In this document: piece after piece, positions 1-5,425 of the stretch
How the letters are laid out: each line of letters opens with the position of its first letter
How positions within the stretch are numbered: position 1 is the first letter of the stretch
Assembly (NCBI GenBank): GCA_023398345.1
Contig: JAEWSK010000142.1
Coordinates: 1 to 5,799, forward strand
Reading direction: 5' to 3'
Length of the DNA stretch: 5,799 nucleotides
From: Armatimonadota bacterium
Lineage (GTDB): Bacteria; Armatimonadota; UBA5829
Translations under genes and position numbers: made by a program
Notes under the pieces: generated by a model
What the model was told of the DNA's origin: nothing
The model's input: the letters and a program-made list of their open reading frames with translations, nothing else
Databases searched by the model: none

Positions 1-328
1 CTGCTGCGTTGCGCGCTGTGTTTGCCAGTTCCTCTTCGCTCGAAGCCTCCAAATGCAGCCATTTGATGCAGACTGATGACGAAGGAAGCGCCATTACAAC
101 TTTCTTCGTCTGAAATGCAGCCGATGACCACAAACTCTTGATGGCGTGAACAACCGATGCGGCGTCGGAAGAATTACTTTTCTCCTTTGCCGATGATATG
201 ACGGCAGATCCGGCAGATCGGATGACCATCTCCGAGCCGCGCTCTGTCATCTCGACAGCCGTTATTGAATGGCTGCCGATGTCAAGCCCGACTCTATTTG
301 AATTGACTCTTGTCTTGTGCTGATCCAT
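1..328 (-). CDS. pilM: Type IV pilus assembly protein PilM, N-terminal part (cut by window start)
   Basis: This minus-strand reading frame is open from the ATG at 328 to the window edge and encodes the first 109 residues. Residues 13-27 read VGLDIGSHSITAVEM, the phosphate-1 type motif that opens the actin-like ATPase fold of PilM. The later stretch KKVVMALPSSSVCIKWL fits the following strands of that fold. PilM is a cytoplasmic actin-like protein that binds the N-terminal tail of PilN and links the pilus motor to the inner-membrane PilNO complex. An in-frame ATG two codons upstream (334) is an alternative start, and neither start has a convincing SD. The pilN, pilO and pilQ genes would be expected beyond the window start. 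FtsA or another actin-like ATPase is a less likely alternative. The family call rests on the motif and general resemblance only. Confidence 0.82.
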   Translation of the reverse strand, partial: MDQHKTRVNSNRVGLDIGSHSITAVEMTERGSEMVIRSAGSAVISSAKEKSNSSDAASVVHAIKSLWSSAAFQTKKVVMALPSSSVCIKWLHLEASSEEELANTARNAA

Positions 329-468
329 AAGCATTACCCGCAAATTACATACGGGCCAATACATAGTATCGGTAGATGCAGCAAGCAAGATTAGTAATGT
401 GTTTGGCGCAACTCGAAGATAGGGTGGGGATTACAAATTATGGGCTAAATAGCAGGATTATGTCGGCT

Positions 469-801
469 CTAGTTTATCATCCCTTGATTGACGAACGCAA
501 ACGAGACGGCGTAGATGCCGATATAGCCGAGTAAAGTGATATTTCCCATAAGGCGGGCGAACGCGGGATTGTGGCGGCGGCGATACCATTCCAACACAAA
601 TATATAGACGGCAAGTGTGCTCAATTTTACTGTCACAAACGGCCCAATGCCCAATCGCAGCAGTGCCGCCATTATAGGGTTGACTTCAATTGCCTGATTT
701 GTGGAAATCCAAAATAAAGTCGTCACTAAGTCGATAACGCCTATGGCAAACACGGCCGCATTGACGGGAAGCACGCGAAGTGATTGAAGTTTACTGGCCA
801 T
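469..801 (-). CDS. Small three-helix membrane protein, DUF5658-like
   Basis: The product has 110 residues. Three hydrophobic segments are visible at about residues 12-32, 43-70 and 86-105, separated by a basic loop (EWYRRRH, residues 71-77), so it is an integral membrane protein with no cleavable signal peptide. D24 and T27 in the first helix, the E39-V-N41-P42 motif in the first loop and K59 in the second helix match the pattern I associate with DUF5658, a family of unknown function. The start is supported by GGAGG at 807-811, five bases before the ATG. The gene lies 134 bases upstream of the first possible pilM start and on the same strand, with no visible terminator between them, so co-transcription is possible but a pilus role is not shown. 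A weak promoter-like pair lies upstream (TTGGCC at 850-845, TAGAAT at 829-824), but its 15-base spacer is short. Function is unknown. Confidence 0.72.
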   Translation of the reverse strand: MASKLQSLRVLPVNAAVFAIGVIDLVTTLFWISTNQAIEVNPIMAALLRLGIGPFVTVKLSTLAVYIFVLEWYRRRHNPAFARLMGNITLLGYIGIYAVSFAFVNQGMIN

Positions 802-906
802 GTCACCCTCCGGGCAAGAATAAATTCTACACTCAGGATAGCATGGCCAATCGCTATTTTCTACTGGTATTTCACCCTGATTAGCTTCAGATTTTGGCGC
901 TGGGGG

Positions 907-942
907 CGATAAAATAGGCGGGGTGGATGATTCTCCCCGCCT
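907..942 (-). terminator. Rho-independent terminator of hsp20
   Basis: Read on the minus strand, an 8-bp perfect stem, AGGCGGGG (942-935) with CCCCGCCT (923-916), closes an 11-base loop and is followed directly by ATTTTATC (915-908). It starts 40 bases after the hsp20 stop codon, and no other gene on that strand lies before it. It therefore ends the hsp20 transcript and separates hsp20 from the DUF5658-like gene. Confidence 0.82.
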
Positions 943-981
943 GAATGTAGATCAATAAATGATGCCTATTTTGGAGGCAAG

Positions 982-1476
982 TCAGTCTTTGACCTCAATT
1001 TGCACCTTGTGCTCCTCAGTTATTTCGGCCTTAGGCATATGGACTTCCAAAATGCCTTTTTCATATGTAGCTTTCACGTCATCCGGCACCACCTCTCTTG
1101 GAAGGTCATAACATACCCTAAATGCACCATGGCTCTGCTGCCGAACGTGATAAACTTCGCCGGGGGTTTCTTCCTCTTCTTTGCGTTCGCCGCAAATCGT
1201 TATGCTATCATCTGTGACATTGATCTTAATGTCATCTTTATCAAGTCCAGGCAACACTGCCGACATTATCAATTCGTTCTCAGTTTCCCTCAAATCGACT
1301 TCAGGCATGACTTCGAAGCGGCCCTCAGGCATCATCATCCGCTTCGCTTGCAAAAGCGGAAGCGGCGATGTGAAGAAATCTCTAAACATCCTTTCCATTT
1401 CCCTGAATGTGTTCCAGGGTTCGTACTGCTCCAGTTCTGCCCTTTCTCTTCTTGCCAGAGTTTTTTCGCGTGACAT
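982..1476 (-). CDS. Hsp20 / alpha-crystallin family small heat-shock protein
   Basis: This 164-residue protein is an ATP-independent holdase that binds unfolding proteins in the cytoplasm and passes them to DnaK/ClpB-type refolding machinery. Residues 1-50 form the variable N-terminal arm, with the W21-F24-R25-E26-M27 and M30-F31 pattern common in bacterial class A Hsp20. The alpha-crystallin domain covers about residues 54-149: it opens with PEVDLRETENELIMSAVLPG and ends with the signature ATYEKGILEVHMPK (136-149), whose A-x3-x-G-x-L core is intact. The tail carries V158-Q-I160, a fit to the I/V-x-I/V motif that docks into neighbouring subunits. Length is normal. GAGGTG lies 7-8 bases before the ATG at 1476 and supports the start. 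The gene is flanked by its own terminator and a promoter-like region, so it is probably monocistronic. No CIRCE operator is seen. Confidence 0.96.
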   Translation of the reverse strand: MSREKTLARRERAELEQYEPWNTFREMERMFRDFFTSPLPLLQAKRMMMPEGRFEVMPEVDLRETENELIMSAVLPGLDKDDIKINVTDDSITICGERKEEEETPGEVYHVRQQSHGAFRVCYDLPREVVPDDVKATYEKGILEVHMPKAEITEEHKVQIEVKD

Positions 1477-1525
1477 CTGTGTTCACCTCACTCCAGTTTG
1501 CTGTGTGTAGATGTTATCCACTTGA

Positions 1526-1553
1526 TATATACCCGCAGTGCTGTAGAGGTGAA
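1526..1553 (-). promoter_or_regulatory. Candidate promoter of hsp20
   Basis: On the minus strand, TTCACC (1553-1548, 4 of 6 matches to the sigma70 -35 box) and TATATA (1531-1526, 4 of 6 matches to the -10 box) are separated by 16 bases. The pair lies about 50 bases before the hsp20 ATG. An imperfect inverted repeat (AGTGCT / AACACT, 1537-1558) overlaps it. The match is only moderate, and a heat-shock-specific consensus is not evident. Confidence 0.33.
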
Positions 1554-1576
1554 ACACTAGGCTTTATTGCGTGTAA

Positions 1577-1607
1577 GCAAAATGACTTGACAGCGCTTGG
1601 CTCAAGT
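1577..1607 (-). terminator. Possible weak terminator after the 475-residue gene
   Basis: Four bases after the TAG stop of the upstream minus-strand gene, ACTTGA (1607-1602) and TCAAGT (1590-1585) form a perfect 6-bp stem around an 11-base loop, followed by CATTTTGC. The stem is short and AT-rich and the T-tract is brief. The position fits a terminator, but the strength is doubtful. Confidence 0.35.
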
Positions 1608-1610
1608 TGG

Positions 1611-3038
1611 CTAGCTTTGCTTGAACACGCCATTTGTGGCGTCGGCGTATTCGGCTTCCAGCATTTTTATTACATTCGCCCAGTTGCTTACTTCTCGATG
1701 CGAGGAGTCTACTTCGGCCATTTCGCGGTACAGACCCAGTGCGCGAGCGAGGTGCTCTGCGGCCTCGGAGTCATTGTGTCGCGCATGGCAAAGCGCGGCC
1801 CGAAGCCGTTCTACATAGAACTCGCCCAATTTTCCCATGCAAAACGCATCACGGGCAAAACTCGGCAGTTCTTTTTCACCCGACGCGCTGCGCATGCCTT
1901 TTTCGCCCGATGAAATTGCCAACTCACAAAGATCTGCAAGTTCTTCGATAAGCTCTTCGGGGCCATAGGCGTTTTCGGGTGTTCCAGATGCGATGTACTC
2001 GCCGAGATGAACGACCCTGTCGCCGGTAATTTCCGTCCACCAATTGAGCGCACTAAACTCCGGCACACTATCAAGGTGCAGCATGTCTTCAATTGTGAGC
2101 AGGTGCGTGTTGCTATCGCATATAAATGAGCAGTGCTGTGGTTTCCATGCAGTTAACTTATTGCCTGCAAAATAAAGCGACAGCAGTTCCATTATGCGTG
2201 AGCCGGCCTCGAAGCCGGACATCACTTTTACGTTGCGTGCCAGCCATTTTGGTTGGCCCTGCCGCGCAAGCTGTTCGACGCTTTTGCCTGCCCATGCGTA
2301 ATACCAAATCAAATCGCGCTGCCACTGATATTTGAAAAACGCATCGGACGAATGGGGCCACTGTGAAATCGAAAGCGGATGCAGCGACAATCCGCCACAG
2401 CCCATCTCTGACAGATTTGCCAACACGCCTTCGACTGTGTCATATGAAAAACTTGTCCACGGCTCGAAGTTGGCGACTGTAAATTCCGCCGCGATATTTT
2501 CCGCGCCTGCCGCATCTACCCATGCGGCAAATGCCGGGTCGAAATCGGCATCAACCAAATAGTTGCCGGTATACTTCACAGAGTAATTTATTCGCCTGCC
2601 GCCGCGCCGCTTTACGGCATCGGCTATGGGTTTTGGATCGCTAAAATCCGCGCAAATGTAAATTGAAGCATCAGGGCGAGCCGCGTCTATGGCATCGACA
2701 ATTGCCTGATTTGCCGAACTTAGAAAAACGCCTTTTAACTCAGGATACGACTCAAGCATTTCTCGCGAACTAACGCATGCAAATTCGAGCTTGTCGGCAT
2801 CGTCCGGAACGCCAATCATAACATAAGGCGCGATTCCGTAATCCAACGCGGTTTCAAATATCCATTTATACATATTGCGATAATCTATCGGAGTATTGGC
2901 TGTTGGTTGTCCATCGGCAAATATTACCGAATCAAATCCGCAACTGTGCATTGCGCGCAGCATCTTTTGCCAGACGCTCTTATCGAAGAAGTGCTTTTTG
3001 TCGGGGTGTTGGTTCCATGTCCAAAATGCTCGAAGCAT
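1611..3038 (-). CDS. TIM-barrel glycoside-hydrolase-like protein of unknown specificity
   Basis: The protein has 475 residues and I do not recognise a named family for it. Residues 1-240 show the alternating strand-helix pattern of a TIM barrel, with strand-like segments DSVIFADG (36-43), APYVMIGV (70-77), GVFLSSA (103-109), SIYICADF (125-132), NYSVKYTG (151-158), IAAEFTVANFEPW (182-194) and GGLSLHPLS (215-223). Strand ends rich in D, E, N and W are typical of sugar-active barrels, and E185 and E192 are candidate catalytic acids. Residues 240-475 look mainly helical and aromatic-rich (DLIWYYAWAG at 242-251), resembling the C-terminal helical part of GH67 / DUF4838 proteins. There is no signal peptide, so it is probably cytoplasmic. 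GAGGA (3049-3045) lies six bases before the ATG and supports the start. The gene is divergent from the DUF4838-like gene, which suggests a shared carbohydrate role. The coding call is firm, but the function is an inference from fold-like patterns only. Confidence 0.68.
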   Translation of the reverse strand: MLRAFWTWNQHPDKKHFFDKSVWQKMLRAMHSCGFDSVIFADGQPTANTPIDYRNMYKWIFETALDYGIAPYVMIGVPDDADKLEFACVSSREMLESYPELKGVFLSSANQAIVDAIDAARPDASIYICADFSDPKPIADAVKRRGGRRINYSVKYTGNYLVDADFDPAFAAWVDAAGAENIAAEFTVANFEPWTSFSYDTVEGVLANLSEMGCGGLSLHPLSISQWPHSSDAFFKYQWQRDLIWYYAWAGKSVEQLARQGQPKWLARNVKVMSGFEAGSRIMELLSLYFAGNKLTAWKPQHCSFICDSNTHLLTIEDMLHLDSVPEFSALNWWTEITGDRVVHLGEYIASGTPENAYGPEELIEELADLCELAISSGEKGMRSASGEKELPSFARDAFCMGKLGEFYVERLRAALCHARHNDSEAAEHLARALGLYREMAEVDSSHREVSNWANVIKMLEAEYADATNGVFKQS

Positions 3039-3092
3039 GCGTAGTCCTCAATCGTAAATTTTTATAGGCAGGCGCTAAAGGCGCGTCTGCTC

Positions 3093-3122
3093 AATATACC
3101 GTCTGGGTACCGACAATGTCAA
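3093..3122 (-). promoter_or_regulatory. Strong sigma70-type promoter for the 475-residue gene
   Basis: On the minus strand, a perfect TTGACA (3122-3117) is followed after 18 bases by TATATT (3098-3093, 5 of 6 matches to TATAAT). Transcription would begin near 3086, giving a 5' leader of about 48 bases with GAGGA at 3049-3045 before the ATG at 3038. The -35 box lies about 20 bases outside the hairpin array that starts at 3142. Confidence 0.7.
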
Positions 3123-3141
3123 TGCCTGTGGCTAATACGGG

Positions 3142-3354
3142 AGATGATTTGGAGCTTTGCCCCAATCCCCACCAGAGACTCTGTCTGGTGACTCTGCCAG
3201 GAAACTGTGTTTCCTTGACCTTCAAATTCTTAAAATTCAGCCCCCATATGGGGGCTGAATTTTAAGCGTATGGGGTCTGGGGACTGCGTCCCCAGCGGGG
3301 TTAAGGGGCCGCGCCCCTTATGGGAGTCTGAGGGTAAAAACCCTCAGTTCATCT
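3142..3354. repeat. Symmetric seven-hairpin palindromic array (MITE-like or REP-like)
   Basis: Seven inverted repeats lie in a row. The stems are 3149-3155/3159-3165 (one A-C mismatch on the plus strand, G-U on the minus strand), 3170-3176/3184-3190, 3199-3205/3209-3215, 3229-3247/3248-3266, 3277-3284/3288-3295, 3302-3309/3313-3320 and 3328-3335/3340-3347. The array is symmetric about 3247.5: the left hairpins are centred about 90, 67 and 40 bases away and the right ones about 38, 63 and 90. The outer ends are AGATGA (3142-3147) and TCATCT (3349-3354), which are perfect inverted repeats. An imperfect direct repeat, CTAATACG (3132-3139) and CTAATGCG (3359-3366), flanks it and could be a target duplication. 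No T-tracts follow the hairpins and the neighbouring genes diverge, so these are not ordinary terminators. It encodes no protein, so any movement would have to be driven in trans. Confidence 0.78.
3229..3266. repeat. Perfect 38-bp palindrome at the centre of the array
   Basis: The arms 3229-3247 (CTTAAAATTCAGCCCCCAT) and 3248-3266 are exact reverse complements with no spacer, so 19 base pairs match without a fault. Such a loopless palindrome can extrude as a cruciform, or fold as a very stable RNA hairpin if transcribed. Its outer part is AT-rich and its inner part is a run of C/G pairs around ATAT. It marks the symmetry axis of the surrounding array. Confidence 0.95.
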
Positions 3355-3432
3355 TTTCCTAATGCGACATACACTAGTTACTGGAAGGAACAACGGGTTA
3401 GTCGCACGAAGCAAGTGGATAAGAATGGATAC

Positions 3433-3437
3433 GGAGG
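3433..3437 (+). promoter_or_regulatory. Ribosome binding site that fixes the DUF4838-like start at 3443
   Basis: GGAGG lies five bases before the ATG at 3443. The upstream in-frame ATG at 3362 has no SD, and the 27 residues it would add are basic and show no signal-peptide hydrophobic core, while the recognisable N-terminal domain begins right at 3443 (MKIICRSDHP). The start at 3443 is therefore preferred. Confidence 0.8.
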
Positions 3438-3442
3438 CTGTT

Positions 3443-5329
3443 ATGAAGATCATTTGCCGGTCGGATCACCCGACCATTAAATATGCCGCTTACGAGCTGG
3501 GCCAATACTTAAAGCGCATCACTGGAGATTCTATTGAACCGGGGTGTGCTTGCGGCTGCGACTTTGGCATTGAGCTGGGCCTGATGAACGAACTTGGTAT
3601 TGCTGCACCGAATGTAGCTGATCCGACTCTCGATGATGCAATTTTTATAGATATAACCGATGGTGTCGGTGTCATCGCCGGGATCAACCCACGCAGCGTG
3701 CTGCTCGCAGTATACCGATATTTGACACAACTCGGCTGTCGGTGGGTTCGACCAGGTGATGATGGTGAGTATCTGCCCAAACTCGACAAGTTGCCCTCGG
3801 TAAAAATCAGCGAAACGCCGTCGTACCGCCATCGAGGGATTTGCATAGAAGGCGCGGTGAGCGTGCAGCACGTAATTGATATTGTAGATTGGATGCCCAA
3901 GCTGGGATTTAATGGCTACTTTATCCAGTTTCGTGAGGCGCATACGTTTTTTGATCGATGGTATTCGCACGACGGCAACCCAGGGCTTGGCGGTGAGCAT
4001 ATCACGGTCGAGCAGGCCAAGGAGTTCACTGAGCAAATTGTGTCTGAGATTAAAAAGCGCGACTTGCTTTATCACGGTGTGGGGCATGGTTGGACATGTG
4101 AGCCGTTCGGCATCGGCGGACTTGGCTGGGAGAAGAATGAGACAGAGCCGCCGGTGGAGATTAAGCAGTATTTGGCCGAAGTTAACGGCGAGCGCAAGCT
4201 CTGGAATGGAGTTGCCCTCAATACTAATTTATGTTATGGCAACCCAAAGGTGCGCGAACTTGTAACAGACGAGATCGTGAACTACTCCGAAAAGCACCCT
4301 GAGATCGACATAATGCACTTTTGGCTGGCTGACGGCTCCAACAACCACTGCGAGTGTGAACTCTGCCGCGATACGCGACCGGCTGATTTTTATGTAAAAA
4401 TGCTCAATGAGCTTGACGAAAAGCTTACTGCCAAGCAACTTACAACGCACATTGTCTTTTTAACTTACGTCGATCTGCTTTGGCCGCCGGAGCGCGAAAA
4501 AATCGCAAATCAAGATCGGTTCATGCTCATGTTTGCGCCGATAAGGCGCACTTATTCCGAACCGTTTGCAACCGATGTGGCTATTCCCGAAGCGCCGCCG
4601 TTCGAGCGCAACAAGCTGAAGTTTCCCCACAGCGTCGCCGAGAACCTCAGCTTCTTGCGCGCATGGCAAAAAGATTTCAATGGCGATAGCTTCGACTTCG
4701 ATTACCACATGATGTGGGATCATCTTAAGGACCCGGGCTATATTCCCGTCTCAAAGATTCTATCAAAGGACATTCGCGGACTGCGTGATATCGGCATCGA
4801 CGGCTATGTAAGTTGCCAGTTGCAGCGCTCATTCTTTCCAACCGGGCTGCCGATGGTCGTTATGGGCCGCACTCTTTGGGATAGAGATATATCTTACGAT
4901 AGCGTTGCCGACGACTATTTTGCGTCCGCATTCGGTTGTGATGGGATGCTTGCTAAGAACTACCTTGAGTCGATTTCATATCTTTTCGATCCGCCGTATA
5001 TTCGAGGCGAGACACCCAAAGTCTGCTCGAAAAACGGCGATAATTTAGCGAAAGTTGCCGATGTTGTCGATGCGTTTATGCCGACTATAGAGCGCAATAT
5101 TCAAAGTGACAATGCCTGTTGGGCAAAATCATGGTTTTACCTAAAGCACTCTGCAAATATTTGCAAATTGCTGGCCGCGGCGCTCGAAGAGATCGCTCGC
5201 GACAACAAAGACGCCGCAAAGGAGCTTTGGGAGCAGACCGCAGAATATGTTCGGAAAAATGAGCCGTTGCTGCACCCGGTGCTCGATGCGATGTTTTTCA
5301 TAAACACGCTGAAGCGCTTCTTCGACTGA
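3443..5329 (+). CDS. DUF4838 domain / alpha-glucuronidase-like (GH67-type fold) protein
   Basis: From the SD-supported start the protein has 628 residues. Residues 1-120 form an N-terminal alpha/beta domain like that of GH67 and GH20 enzymes: HPTIKYAAYELGQYLKRITG (9-28), then VGVIAGINPRSVLLAVYRYL (75-94) and GCRWVRPGDDGEYLP (98-112). Residues 127-430 form a barrel-like region matching the DUF4838 pattern, with the family-typical H302-C303-x-C305-x2-C308 cluster after FWLADGSNN. The remainder (about 430-628) is helical. DUF4838 proteins are generally thought to act on polysaccharides, but reaction and substrate are unproven. Many relatives are exported, whereas this one has no signal peptide and would act in the cytoplasm. 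A second cysteine cluster (C35, C37, C39) is unusual. The gene diverges from the 475-residue barrel protein, whose C-terminal half looks similar, and ends at a strong terminator. The family call is good; the enzyme activity is inference. Confidence 0.8.
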   Translation: MKIICRSDHPTIKYAAYELGQYLKRITGDSIEPGCACGCDFGIELGLMNELGIAAPNVADPTLDDAIFIDITDGVGVIAGINPRSVLLAVYRYLTQLGCRWVRPGDDGEYLPKLDKLPSVKISETPSYRHRGICIEGAVSVQHVIDIVDWMPKLGFNGYFIQFREAHTFFDRWYSHDGNPGLGGEHITVEQAKEFTEQIVSEIKKRDLLYHGVGHGWTCEPFGIGGLGWEKNETEPPVEIKQYLAEVNGERKLWNGVALNTNLCYGNPKVRELVTDEIVNYSEKHPEIDIMHFWLADGSNNHCECELCRDTRPADFYVKMLNELDEKLTAKQLTTHIVFLTYVDLLWPPEREKIANQDRFMLMFAPIRRTYSEPFATDVAIPEAPPFERNKLKFPHSVAENLSFLRAWQKDFNGDSFDFDYHMMWDHLKDPGYIPVSKILSKDIRGLRDIGIDGYVSCQLQRSFFPTGLPMVVMGRTLWDRDISYDSVADDYFASAFGCDGMLAKNYLESISYLFDPPYIRGETPKVCSKNGDNLAKVADVVDAFMPTIERNIQSDNACWAKSWFYLKHSANICKLLAAALEEIARDNKDAAKELWEQTAEYVRKNEPLLHPVLDAMFFINTLKRFFD

Positions 5330-5375
5330 TCGGCATATTGCCAGCATATTATTAATTGATTAAGTTGCATCAAAA

Positions 5376-5410
5376 GGGGTCGTCTTCACTTGACGGCCCC
5401 GCTTGTTTCT
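5376..5410 (+). terminator. Rho-independent terminator of the DUF4838-like gene
   Basis: GGGGTCGTC (5376-5384) and GACGGCCCC (5392-5400) form a 9-bp stem with one G-U pair and a 7-base loop, preceded by AAAA and followed by the T-rich GCTTGTTTCT. It starts 46 bases after the stop codon at 5329. The T-tract is broken, so read-through into pyk is possible. Confidence 0.72.
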
Positions 5411-5418
5411 CATAACAT
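5390..5418 (+). promoter_or_regulatory. Candidate promoter of pyk, suggesting a leaderless transcript
   Basis: TTGACG (5390-5395, 5 of 6 matches to the -35 box) is followed after exactly 17 bases by TAACAT (5413-5418, 4 of 6 matches to the -10 box). Transcription would start about seven bases later, at or next to the pyk ATG (5426). The -35 box lies in the loop and 3' arm of the upstream terminator hairpin. Confidence 0.5.
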
Positions 5419-5425
5419 AGTTTTA

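Larger units (their letters stand above)
3039..3442. other. Divergent intergenic region (404 bases without a gene)
   Basis: This stretch separates the two divergent glycoside-hydrolase-like genes. It holds the minus-strand promoter (3093-3122), a symmetric hairpin array (about 3142-3354) and a roughly 90-base leader before the plus-strand gene. I see no convincing promoter for the plus-strand gene. The best pair, TTCATC at 3348 with TACACT at 3370, is weak. No open reading frame with an SD site and no known riboswitch or tRNA pattern was found. Confidence 0.75.

Noticed and set aside
1537..1558. CIRCE (HrcA) operator upstream of hsp20
   Set aside because: The arm polarity and sequence do not match TTAGCACTC-N9-GAGTGCTAA.
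1000..1913. Plus-strand open frames at 1000-1473, 1181-1510 and 1407-1913
   Set aside because: They overlap hsp20 and the barrel-protein gene on the opposite strand, have no SD or recognisable domain, and read as antisense shadows rich in C, H, F and S.
3149..3347. Hairpins as intrinsic terminators
   Set aside because: None is followed by a T-tract, there are seven in a row, and both flanking genes are transcribed away from the region, so there is no transcript end to serve.
3142..3354. CRISPR array
   Set aside because: The repeats are inverted rather than direct, the stems differ in sequence, and the spacers are only about 4-13 bases.
3362..3442. Longer start of the DUF4838-like gene at 3362
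   Set aside because: There is no SD before it, the extra 27 residues do not form a signal peptide, and the domain begins at the SD-backed ATG at 3443. The 3362 ATG also overlaps the putative flanking repeat of the hairpin array.
3490..4087. Minus-strand open frames within the DUF4838-like gene (3490-3900, 3509-4087)
   Set aside because: They are antisense to a well-supported coding region and have no family resemblance or ribosome binding site.
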